This document shows positions 1-5,233 of a stretch of DNA of 5,868 nt, in pieces (the stretch's first letter is position 1; every line of letters starts with the position of its first letter). The notes under the pieces are model-generated. The model was not told the DNA's origin. It worked only from the letters and a program-made list of their open reading frames with translations, and did no database searches. A program made the position numbers and the translations under genes. Origin of the DNA: JBBIJH01 sp037446075 (GTDB lineage: Bacteria; Bacteroidota; Ignavibacteria; UBA10030; JAHEZR01); contig JBBIJH010000174.1 in the NCBI GenBank assembly GCA_037446075.1, positions 1 through 5,868 of the forward strand. Reading direction: 5' to 3'.

Positions 1-303
1 AAGGCCAGCGATGATTGAGACAACCAGAGGCAGATTCTGATTGAACGCGATTGCCGTTACAACCCCCGAAAGACCGAGGATTGAGCCGGGTGAAAGGTCG
101 ATCCCTCCGGAGATAATCACGACTGCCTGTCCGACCGCCATGATCGCTATGAATGAGACGGCGCGGAGGACTTGTGAGATGTTCGAGTAGTTCAGAAAGG
201 TCGACTGAAAATACGGTTCTCCACCGATCCTGCTCGTGAGTGCCACGAGGATGATGATCTCCAGAAGTAATGCAACCCAAATGCCAGCGCGGATGGTTTT
301 CAC
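1..303 (-). CDS. RbsC-type sugar ABC transporter permease, N-terminal part (runs off window)
   Basis: Inner-membrane permease of a ribose/xylose/AI-2-type ABC importer (BPD_transp_2 family), which would form the sugar channel with a periplasmic binding protein and an ATPase not present here. The visible 101 residues start with a GTG codon at 303; an in-frame TGA lies seven codons upstream and there is no other good start, so the start is fairly well fixed although no clear Shine-Dalgarno precedes it. A first membrane helix lies at about residues 8-23. A second hydrophobic stretch at about 51-65 leads into the family hallmark GGIDLSPGSILGLSG (66-80), matching the GGIDLSVGS-type motif of RbsC proteins. 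A third hydrophobic stretch begins near residue 91. The C-terminal two thirds are beyond base 1. It lies 77 bases downstream of the nucleotidyltransferase module and is probably part of the same sugar locus as the aldolase and isomerase. The family call is firm; the substrate is unknown. Confidence 0.9.
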   Translation of the reverse strand, partial: MKTIRAGIWVALLLEIIILVALTSRIGGEPYFQSTFLNYSNISQVLRAVSFIAIMAVGQAVVIISGGIDLSPGSILGLSGVVTAIAFNQNLPLVVSIIAGL

Positions 304-380
304 ATGACAAGGAAATGTTGCTCAGCAAAATGCCTGAAGCGAACGAGGATTGGAATGAAGAGCCACTGACTCCCTTAAGA

Positions 381-648
381 CTACAGCGAGCGCTTTCCCT
401 TTTGGCTCAGGCGCAGATCTCGCACGTGGTCCATCACAATCTTCCAGAACTCATCGTTTTCAAATTCTTCAGCGAACTCCTTGTCCAGTTTTGCCAACCT
501 CAAGGCTGTTTCGAGAGCCCGTTTGTTGACCACGTTGTAGTCGCTCTCGAGCGAAGCATAGTTCTGTCGTAACGTACACCTCTTCCTCGAGGTCGAACGA
601 CTTCCCGTTGACAGTGAGTTTGTAATCGCCTGCAGATCCTACCCTCAT
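381..648 (-). pseudogene. Unrecognised ~88-aa protein, third gene of the nucleotidyltransferase module, with one frameshift
   Basis: The ATG at 648 overlaps the nucleotidyltransferase stop as ATGA and has a strong Shine-Dalgarno (GAGGAG, 660-655, 6-base spacer). The first frame gives 28 protein-like residues (MRVGSAGDYKLTVNG..., ending EEEVYVTT at 565). It then degenerates, while the frame entered by skipping base 564 continues with 60 well-behaved residues (NYASLESDYNVVNK... to ...RLSQKGKRSL) to a TAG at 383-381. That second frame has no ATG upstream, so it needs the first one. Joined, they give about 88 aa: a short beta-like N-terminus with a VNGKSFDLEEE segment, then an acidic, helix-rich C-terminus (DKEFAEEFENDEFWK). 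I do not recognise the family. The break is equivalent to one extra base near 560-575; no obvious slippery heptamer is there. It may be a sequencing error, a real lesion, or (least likely) programmed frameshifting. Translational coupling suggests a job tied to the nucleotidyltransferase. Confidence 0.6.
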
Positions 649-1199
649 GCCTTGCTCCTCAGCTGTTGCCAGATTTCCGATATTCCTGTGTCTGTGGCCC
701 ACCTGAAGATATAATCGTCGTAGATTTCGCCTTCGTATGTCTCGAGAATTCCCCTGATACCTTCCAAATGCCGTGTCGAATCACGTTCCATGGAATAATC
801 TATCTTCCTGGTAATCACGTCCTCGACACGAGCGAAGAAGGCGAAACGACCCTCATCGAACTTTTGCTTGGTTCTGGGAGCAAACTGTTGCTGATCGTAA
901 GGTGAATCCTTCAGGATGAAAAAGTGGATCTTGTCGCCGCTTGGTTCATGTATCACATTGAAGTGAAACTTCTCTTCGACTGCAAGTTGAATCATCTGCC
1001 CGTCGATAGGCGATGTCTCGTGGAAGCTTGAAACGAATTGCCCAATTTTCTCCGGTTTCAGATCGACAACGACGTCGATGTCATGAGTCAATCGCGGCTT
1101 GCCGTATACAGTTGGAGCGATCGAGCCGACAATCATGTAGGGGATCTCCAGCCGATCAAGGACCTCAATGATGCGGGCGAAAATCTCCGCCTGCCTCAT
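645..1199 (-). CDS. AbiEii-like nucleotidyltransferase (toxin-antitoxin-like module)
   Basis: A 184-aa protein of the minimal/AbiEii-type nucleotidyltransferase superfamily (DNA polymerase beta fold). The N-terminal helix is followed by the nucleotide-binding signature: G25-S26 in YMIVGSIAPTVYG, then an Arg at 36 and the metal-binding pair D40-I-D42 in THDIDVVVDL. The second half has FNVIHEPSGDKIHFFILKDSPYD at about 80-102. Relatives normally carry Asp after K-[IV] here as the third carboxylate; this protein has His92 (codon CAC, one base from GAC). Members of this family have been described as toxins that nucleotidylate tRNA or protein partners, or are uncharacterised; the target here is unknown. 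The ATG at 1199 overlaps the stop of the 63-aa gene as ATGA, and its own TGA overlaps the next ATG in the same way, so all three are probably translated together. Fold call is firm; activity is uncertain because of the H92 substitution. Confidence 0.85.
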   Translation of the reverse strand: MRQAEIFARIIEVLDRLEIPYMIVGSIAPTVYGKPRLTHDIDVVVDLKPEKIGQFVSSFHETSPIDGQMIQLAVEEKFHFNVIHEPSGDKIHFFILKDSPYDQQQFAPRTKQKFDEGRFAFFARVEDVITRKIDYSMERDSTRHLEGIRGILETYEGEIYDDYIFRWATDTGISEIWQQLRSKA

Positions 1200-1387
1200 C
1201 TGCCGAATCGTTGTGCGACAAGCCTCTCGACTTCCTCGTTAGAAAGATCGGCGTGCAGACTCCGAATTCGGGCACGGATCAGCTTCCTGGCGAACTCGTT
1301 CAATTCAAAAGCTATCCGGAGGCGCCTCCAGGTCGGCATCTTCCTGATGATTTCGTCTTGGATCGGGCTCTTCTCCTCGCGCATCAT
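1196..1387 (-). CDS. Small helical protein upstream of nucleotidyltransferase, antitoxin/partner-like
   Basis: A 63-aa, strongly basic and predicted all-helical protein (MMREEKSPIQDEIIRKM..., with RRLRIAFELNEFARKLIRAR in the middle and an SNEEVERLVAQRF tail). Small proteins of this pattern, with a KMP..RLRIAFELNE-type helix and an IR..H.DLS.EEV segment, commonly precede nucleotidyltransferases of this type in many bacteria; that association is from memory and has no established function that I know of. I chose the tandem ATG at 1387/1384. A TTG at 1405 would add six residues but would read through the palindrome at 1389-1399. The stop overlaps the nucleotidyltransferase ATG by four bases (ATGA), the classic arrangement for coupled partner genes. 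It may act as antitoxin or as the regulator of the module. Existence as a gene is likely; function is inference. Confidence 0.7.
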   Translation of the reverse strand: MMREEKSPIQDEIIRKMPTWRRLRIAFELNEFARKLIRARIRSLHADLSNEEVERLVAQRFGR

Positions 1388-1388
1388 A

Positions 1389-1399
1389 GATGACTCATC
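1389..1399. promoter_or_regulatory. Palindrome GATGACTCATC just before the module, possible operator
   Basis: A perfect 11-base palindrome with a single central base (GATGA-C-TCATC) ends one base upstream of the ATG at 1387. It is nested in a second inverted repeat, TGACT-catc-AGTCA (1391-1404). Its place directly ahead of the first gene of a toxin-antitoxin-like module is where an autoregulatory operator, or an RNA hairpin controlling ribosome access, would sit. No convincing -10/-35 pair was found in the 1388-1486 gap. Palindromes of this length also occur by chance, so this is a suggestion only. Confidence 0.3.
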
Positions 1400-1486
1400 A
1401 GTCAAGCGCTGCAGGCAACAAGTGGAGCGCCCACCTGTGAGCCGCTCTCAAAGCTATGAAATAAAACTCTTTCGCACAAGGGAACC

Positions 1487-2068
1487 TCAATGTTTCTGTT
1501 CTCCTGACTCATGCTCCTTTTTCCCCTCGATCACTGCTCGCTGTTCCTCGCCGATCTCACTTCCACCTTCCATCGCGACTCCACTGGCGATGAAGACCAT
1601 GATTCCCTGTTCCCCTTTCACTTTCTCCTTTCTAACCGGCGGCCTCTCCATCTCCGCTGCCATGTGCTCAGGCAGCGCCTTAGTGATTTTTTTCGTACTG
1701 ATTGTTCCCTGCATTCGCACTTTCTTGCCCTTTGAATCCCACGGGACAAAGAACCCATGGTCTTTGAATTCGACACGGATATGTTTATCTCCACATTCTA
1801 CTACCATCGAGCAGCCCTTCCCCTGGCAGACTTCGGTCACTTGACCACACACGAGTAGCTCCTCATCTTCGAATTCCTTCACAGCCTCTAACACCTCGCC
1901 CAAAGGCTTCACTTCTTTCAATTCGATCTTTGAACCAAACATTTTCCATGAATGAGCGGACCCAGTATCATGCGCTGCCTTTGACATTGATGAACGACAC
2001 GTCTGAGCGGCTGCAAAGCCGGCGAAGAGGAGAGCAAGAACAGTAACAAACAAAATGCGTGAGATCAT
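1487..2068 (-). CDS. Exported DUF4920 domain protein
   Basis: A 193-aa protein starting at the ATG at 2068, chosen because of an excellent Shine-Dalgarno (GGAGG, 2080-2076, 7-base spacer) and the signal peptide it exposes. The open frame runs further upstream to 2263, but that part overlaps the preceding gene and looks non-coding. Residues 1-21 form a Sec signal peptide (basic start, hydrophobic core, A-A-A before Q22), so it should be periplasmic or secreted; there is no lipobox. The DUF4920 core follows at about 45-125: L-V-C-G-Q-V..V-C81, G-C86-S-M, then IRVEFKDHGFFVP (97-109) and GKKVRMQG (114-121). The family usually has GCWM; here Trp is Ser87. Cys81 and Cys86 could bind metal or form a disulfide. 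The last ~25 residues are a highly charged K/E/H-rich tail. The biochemical role of DUF4920 is not established; a link to the sugar genes rests only on position. Confidence 0.85.
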   Translation of the reverse strand: MISRILFVTVLALLFAGFAAAQTCRSSMSKAAHDTGSAHSWKMFGSKIELKEVKPLGEVLEAVKEFEDEELLVCGQVTEVCQGKGCSMVVECGDKHIRVEFKDHGFFVPWDSKGKKVRMQGTISTKKITKALPEHMAAEMERPPVRKEKVKGEQGIMVFIASGVAMEGGSEIGEEQRAVIEGKKEHESGEQKH

Positions 2069-2075
2069 ATTTTCG

Positions 2076-2080
2076 CCTCC
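2076..2080 (-). promoter_or_regulatory. Shine-Dalgarno GGAGG for the DUF4920 gene
   Basis: GGAGG on the minus strand, seven bases before the ATG at 2068. It decides the start within a much longer open frame that reaches 2263. Confidence 0.8.
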
Positions 2081-2130
2081 AGGTGAATTGTGCTGATTTA
2101 TTAGCATGTGGCGATTAGAATATTTGTGGT

Positions 2131-2907
2131 TCACTTCCTGGTCAGCCAGTGAACCGCTTGCGTCCAGAATTGAGAGTAATAACGCCAGCGGATAAAATTG
2201 TAACCCCAGTGAAGAACAGGGTCGGACATGAAAGCCATCGTTCTCCCTTTGCCACAGTCCCATACTGCGATGAATGGATCGGCCTCTTCTCCAATGGTTG
2301 CGAGCAACGTTGCTCCTGCCCTATTGCGAGTCTTGTTGTAACCGAGAAATGGCGGCGCTCCCTTCCAATCGATTCCTTTCATGATCGGATGATCCGGAGT
2401 CACGACTTTCGGTACCGCACCCTCTGGGGTTTCAATCTCATCATCGACCCCAAGCATGTCGATTGGTAAGATCCTCGCGATCGGCGTCTTGTGCCATCCG
2501 CCGATACCCATTCGACCAGTGAAGCTCAGCCAGCCGCCGCCCATAACGAAGGCACCACCCTGCTCGACGAACTCGGCGATGAGTTTTGGTCTGTTCGGGA
2601 GAACAAGCTGTTGTTCTGGCTCGGAAGGAAAGAACTGCTCGTAAAGTGTGAGAACAACGTTCTCTACGTCACTCAAAATGACCAGGTCGAATCTCTTCAG
2701 TTCTTCCATCGAGGTCGGGAATTTCTTATACGCGACCCAGGAGGGCATGTGGGTGACGCGGATTGCCGGGTCACCCTCCAGAGCCTTGATGAGGTGTTCT
2801 CCCCAAACTTTGACGTCGAGCCCCTTTTGCTCGAAAAAGAAAGGGCTTTGGAAGAAGATATTCTCCACGTTTGCCGAGGAATCACCGCAGTAGAGTATAT
2901 TGATCAT
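2131..2907 (-). CDS. ThuA/GATase1-like protein (putative glutamine amidotransferase, PF07090 type)
   Basis: A 258-aa cytoplasmic protein with the flavodoxin-like fold of class I glutamine-amidotransferase-like proteins. Visible landmarks: MINILYCGDS at the N-terminus (first strand), FDLVILSDV (73-81), LIAEFVEQGGAFVMGGGWLSF (109-129) in the region of the nucleophile elbow, ILPIDM (146-151), TPDHPIMKGIDW (170-181) and GKGRTMAFMSDPVLHWG (219-235) near the end. These fit the PF07090 'putative glutamine amidotransferase' group. No Cys occupies the elbow, where MGGGW stands, so classical glutaminase chemistry is unlikely. Proteins of this group and ThuA relatives often sit in sugar-catabolism loci, as here behind the isomerase; the substrate is not known. 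Length is normal for the group. The ATG at 2907 has only a weak Shine-Dalgarno (CAGG, 8 bases upstream). Stop is 62 bases before the DUF4920 start. Confidence 0.85.
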   Translation of the reverse strand: MINILYCGDSSANVENIFFQSPFFFEQKGLDVKVWGEHLIKALEGDPAIRVTHMPSWVAYKKFPTSMEELKRFDLVILSDVENVVLTLYEQFFPSEPEQQLVLPNRPKLIAEFVEQGGAFVMGGGWLSFTGRMGIGGWHKTPIARILPIDMLGVDDEIETPEGAVPKVVTPDHPIMKGIDWKGAPPFLGYNKTRNRAGATLLATIGEEADPFIAVWDCGKGRTMAFMSDPVLHWGYNFIRWRYYSQFWTQAVHWLTRK

Positions 2908-2930
2908 CTGAGTTGCCTGTTGTCCTTCGT

Positions 2931-2957
2931 ATCCCGTTTTCTATCATCTCACGGGAT
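2931..2957. repeat. Short inverted repeat between isomerase and GATase-like gene
   Basis: ATCCCGT (2931-2937) and ACGGGAT (2951-2957) are perfect 7-base inverted repeats with a 13-base loop, inside the 65-base gap between the second isomerase stop (2973) and the next ATG (2907). There is no T-run after it on the minus strand, so it does not look like a rho-independent terminator. It could be an mRNA stem-loop that sets processing or stability between the two genes, or chance. Confidence 0.3.
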
Positions 2958-2972
2958 GGAATACAAAGATTA

Positions 2973-3092
2973 TCAAGTTGACAACGCCGCCGGCAGGCAC
3001 TTCATAATCGTCAGCTTCTTCTCATCGAGTGTTTTGAACTGATGCAGACCCACGCCCGCCGGCAAGAAAATCTCCAGTCCGCGCTTTAGCGC
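2973..3092 (-). other. In-frame C-terminal extension of the isomerase beyond the TAA stop
   Basis: Directly after the TAA at 3095-3093, the same reading frame gives 39 more residues (ALKRGLEIFLPAGVGLHQF... ending ...CLPAALST) before a TGA at 2975-2973. The segment has the RG-x(5)-LPAGV pattern of the C-terminal beta-barrel of class I mannose-6-phosphate isomerases, and the spacing from the preceding GEG motif fits relatives without any insertion or deletion. It is therefore the missing end of the isomerase, not a separate gene; it has no start codon of its own. Confidence 0.8.
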
Positions 3093-4085
3093 TTACTCCC
3101 CGTGCTCGTGGACCATTGTTCCTTCACCGTCAAGAACAATGAGGATGTGGAACCGATCCCTCGTGTCATCGCTCAGCGACCCGACGACGGTCAGCCGATG
3201 TCCGGCGAAGCATTCGGTCGTATCGTATCCGAGGAGCTGGACTTCCGTACTCTGGCCCTCTCTGCGAAGCTCCTTTGGCTTGATGAGCAGCTCTCGCTGC
3301 ACATCCTCCCAGGAGTACACACGATATATCGTGTTCGACAATGCAAGATCCGGATCGATGCCGAGAAAACAGTCCTTTGGCTCAAAGGCGAATCCAGCAC
3401 ATTCTCGCTCATAAATGATCGAGAAATCCGTTGGCTCTTGCAGTTCAACCATGAACACACCCGCCCCGATGGCATGCGGCAAGCCCGCTTTCACGTACAC
3501 AACATCGCCTGCTTTAACTGGAAGCTTGTGCACAAGTCGAATCATCTCTTTGACATCTTGCTTATCGATGATCTCTTTCCAGCGTTCTGGAGAGACTTCT
3601 TCTTTGAAACTATCATACACGCACGGCTCATCCACATCCGGGCGGGTCTCGAGGATAAACCATGCCTCCGTCTTCCCGAAGCATGAGTTGAGGTGTCGCT
3701 TCGCAAACTCTTTATTCGGGTGTGCATGAAGTACGAGGCGAACGGATGCATCAAGCAGCTTCACGAGAAGGGCAGCGTCCGTTCCATAGATCCGAGCGTG
3801 TTCTTTGCCCAGCATCCCTTCCGGATTCTCCTCGATTACCTTTTTCAATTGAACTGCTTGACCATTCGTAGTGATCAACTGAATTCCTTCACCAGCCTTG
3901 TAATGCTCTCCCGGGTTCACAGCTTGAACCAACGACCCAACCCATTCTTCAGGGTAGTTCGTGTCCACAGCATTCGGCTCACCCTTGAAGCGGTCGATCA
4001 TCTTCCCCCCGGTGTAAAAACGCCACACGCGGTTTGACAGTAGGAGGATCGGTGATTTACTCATGGAAGCGATCAGTGAATCCAT
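3093..4085 (-). CDS. manA: Class I mannose-6-phosphate isomerase, interrupted by an in-frame TAA
   Basis: Zinc-dependent isomerase of the cupin type, interconverting mannose 6-phosphate and fructose 6-phosphate (or a related sugar phosphate). The ATG at 4085 has a GAGAGG Shine-Dalgarno (4096-4091, 5-base spacer). Landmarks: RVWRFYTGGKMID (19-31), NYPEEWVGS (43-51), HAHPNKEFA (120-128), FGKTEAW (136-142), LPHAIGAGV (202-210). Expected zinc ligands are seen at H122 (HP), E140 (KTE) and H204 (HAIG); the usual Gln two residues before H122 is His120. The frame ends at residue 330 with TAA, just after GEGTMVHEHGE, in the middle of the C-terminal cupin barrel, and resumes in phase for 39 codons (2973-3092). 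The full product would be about 370 aa, a usual length. The truncated form keeps the catalytic site but would lack barrel strands. Likely a nonsense lesion or sequence error; readthrough is possible. Symbol is by family only. Confidence 0.85.
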   Translation of the reverse strand: MDSLIASMSKSPILLLSNRVWRFYTGGKMIDRFKGEPNAVDTNYPEEWVGSLVQAVNPGEHYKAGEGIQLITTNGQAVQLKKVIEENPEGMLGKEHARIYGTDAALLVKLLDASVRLVLHAHPNKEFAKRHLNSCFGKTEAWFILETRPDVDEPCVYDSFKEEVSPERWKEIIDKQDVKEMIRLVHKLPVKAGDVVYVKAGLPHAIGAGVFMVELQEPTDFSIIYERECAGFAFEPKDCFLGIDPDLALSNTIYRVYSWEDVQRELLIKPKELRREGQSTEVQLLGYDTTECFAGHRLTVVGSLSDDTRDRFHILIVLDGEGTMVHEHGE

Positions 4086-4090
4086 TTTTG

Positions 4091-4096
4091 CCTCTC
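4091..4096 (-). promoter_or_regulatory. Shine-Dalgarno GAGAGG for the isomerase gene
   Basis: GAGAGG on the minus strand, five bases before the ATG at 4085 and overlapping the TGA of the oxidoreductase. It favours the ATG at 4085 over the internal ATG at 4064 and points to coupled translation. Confidence 0.55.
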
Positions 4097-5229
4097 ATAG
4101 CTTGACCCAGCTGTTTAGTTCCACTGACTTGTATGCCGCATCGAGCAATCGATGAAGCTGAAGCGCATCGTGAAAGCTCGGCGAGGGGGCGCGGTCGTTC
4201 ACGATACAGTCGAGGAAGCTGTACTGTGCTGCCACGTGCGAACGAATCCAACCCATCGTAAACTTCGGCGCGGGCATCACCGCGGGCAGAGGGTACTTTT
4301 GCACAGTGGTGATGACCTTAAAACCCTGCCTGTCCTTTGGCTCACGGGCGTTGAAGGCGCGAATCTCATTCGGCTGCATCAGGTTAAATGCAAGCGCTCC
4401 ATTCTGTCCGTGGATCTCAAAGCGCAACTCATCCTCTGCTCCAGTAGCTACCCGAGACATTTCTGCCGACCCCAAACCGCCACCTTTGAGTCGAAGCAAA
4501 AGCAGTACCGCGTCTTCGACNNNNNNNNNNNNNNNNNNNNNNNNNNNNNNNNNTCTCCGGTGATGGGCGCTCCTTGAAAAAGGTTTTTGTCAGAGCCGCT
4601 ACTTCGTCGGCTTCGCCCACGAGAAAATGCATGAGATCAAGTAGGTGCGGACCGAGATCTACCAGAACACCCCCGCCGATGACATCTTTTTGAAGTCTCC
4701 ACTCTCGGGGCCTCTTCGGGTCGATATATCCTGAATGGAGATACACTCCTCTGAAGTGAAAGACATTGCCGACAAAGTCTTCCCTAATAAGCTCCTTCGC
4801 CTTCATCACGGCCGGGATGAACCGATACTCCGACGTAATCTGATGCTTGCATCCTGACTTCTCTGCAATTTCGACAATCTTTTTTGCTTCTTCAAGATCA
4901 AAAGCGAGGGGCTTCTCACAATAGACATGCTTGCCGTTCCGGAGCGCAGCGACTACCGGGGCATAGTGTTCTTTATTCGGAGTGCACACGTCAATCACAT
5001 CGATATCGTTGCGGGTGACGAGGTCCTGGAAATCGGTGCAGTAGAATTCGAACCCGCCTTGCTCTTTGCCTTTCTTTGCCAGCGTCTCGTTCGTATCACA
5101 TATACCTTTCAGAACGACTTTGCAGGGTGCGCCGTCGTAGTAAAAAGGTATCGCTCGGTAGGCGTAGGAGTGAATCCGACCCATCTGCCCGTACCCGATG
5201 ACGCCGATCCGAATCTCCGATGGTTTCAT
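4095..5229 (-). CDS. Gfo/Idh/MocA family NAD(P)-dependent oxidoreductase, with assembly gap
   Basis: Oxidoreductase acting on a sugar, polyol or related substrate with NAD(P). The ATG at 5229 has a GGAAG Shine-Dalgarno 7 bases upstream. The N-terminal Rossmann domain shows GVIGYGQMGRIHS (9-21, GxGxxG), DVIDVCTPNKEHY (77-89) and the family signature YCEKPLAFD (103-111, with E105-K106-P107). The C-terminal domain has GGGVLVDLGPHLLDLMHFLVG (185-205), carrying the D-x3-H pair (D191, H195) expected at the active site. After the N run the protein resumes with VEDAVLLLLRLKGG, then ELRFEIHGQNGALAFNL and a final helix ending NSWVKL. The visible parts total about 366 residues, normal for the family. 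The two parts are in different phases across the 33 N, so the true gap must be 2 modulo 3 long if the gene is intact. Lies 4 bases after the aldolase and 9 before the isomerase: a tight operon. Substrate unknown. Confidence 0.9.
4521..4553. other. Assembly gap of 33 N inside the oxidoreductase gene
   Basis: Thirty-three unknown bases between ...KERPSPE and VEDAV... of the oxidoreductase. The upstream frame enters the gap one base into a codon and the downstream frame starts on a codon boundary, so 33 cannot be the true length for an intact gene; 32 or 35 would fit. The N count is therefore an estimate or placeholder. Confidence 0.95.
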
Positions 5230-5233
5230 AGCA

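Noticed and set aside
300..377. Short minus-strand frame ending in TGA that overlaps the permease GTG (GTGA)
   Set aside because: It is only about 25 codons from the preceding stop and has no start codon, so the apparent stop/start overlap is accidental.
1406..1486. Promoter in the gap between the DUF4920 gene and the nucleotidyltransferase module
   Set aside because: A TTGTGC box with 17-base spacing to TAGCTT can be drawn, but both boxes are poor matches and I cannot support a promoter call.
1038..1844. A 268-codon open frame on the plus strand
   Set aside because: It lies antisense to the nucleotidyltransferase module and the DUF4920 gene, is rich in Ser, Arg, Cys and Pro with no recognisable domain, and is typical of a shadow frame.
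2069..2263. N-terminal extension of the DUF4920 frame up to 2263
   Set aside because: It overlaps the end of the GATase-like gene, lacks protein-like composition, and would bury a clear signal peptide that follows a strong GGAGG site.
2931..2957. ATCCCGT/ACGGGAT stem as a rho-independent terminator
   Set aside because: There is no T-tract on the minus strand after the stem and the loop is 13 bases, so only a plain inverted repeat is reported.
2491..3042. A 183-codon plus-strand frame opposite the GATase-like gene
   Set aside because: The opposite strand has clear family motifs throughout; this frame has none and crosses the intergenic gap.
3081..3092. GCGCT-TT-AGCGC inverted repeat as a terminator after the isomerase stop
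   Set aside because: The stem is only five pairs with a two-base loop, has no T-run, and lies inside recognisable isomerase coding sequence.
3102..3686. A 194-codon plus-strand frame opposite the isomerase
   Set aside because: Antisense shadow of a well-supported enzyme gene.
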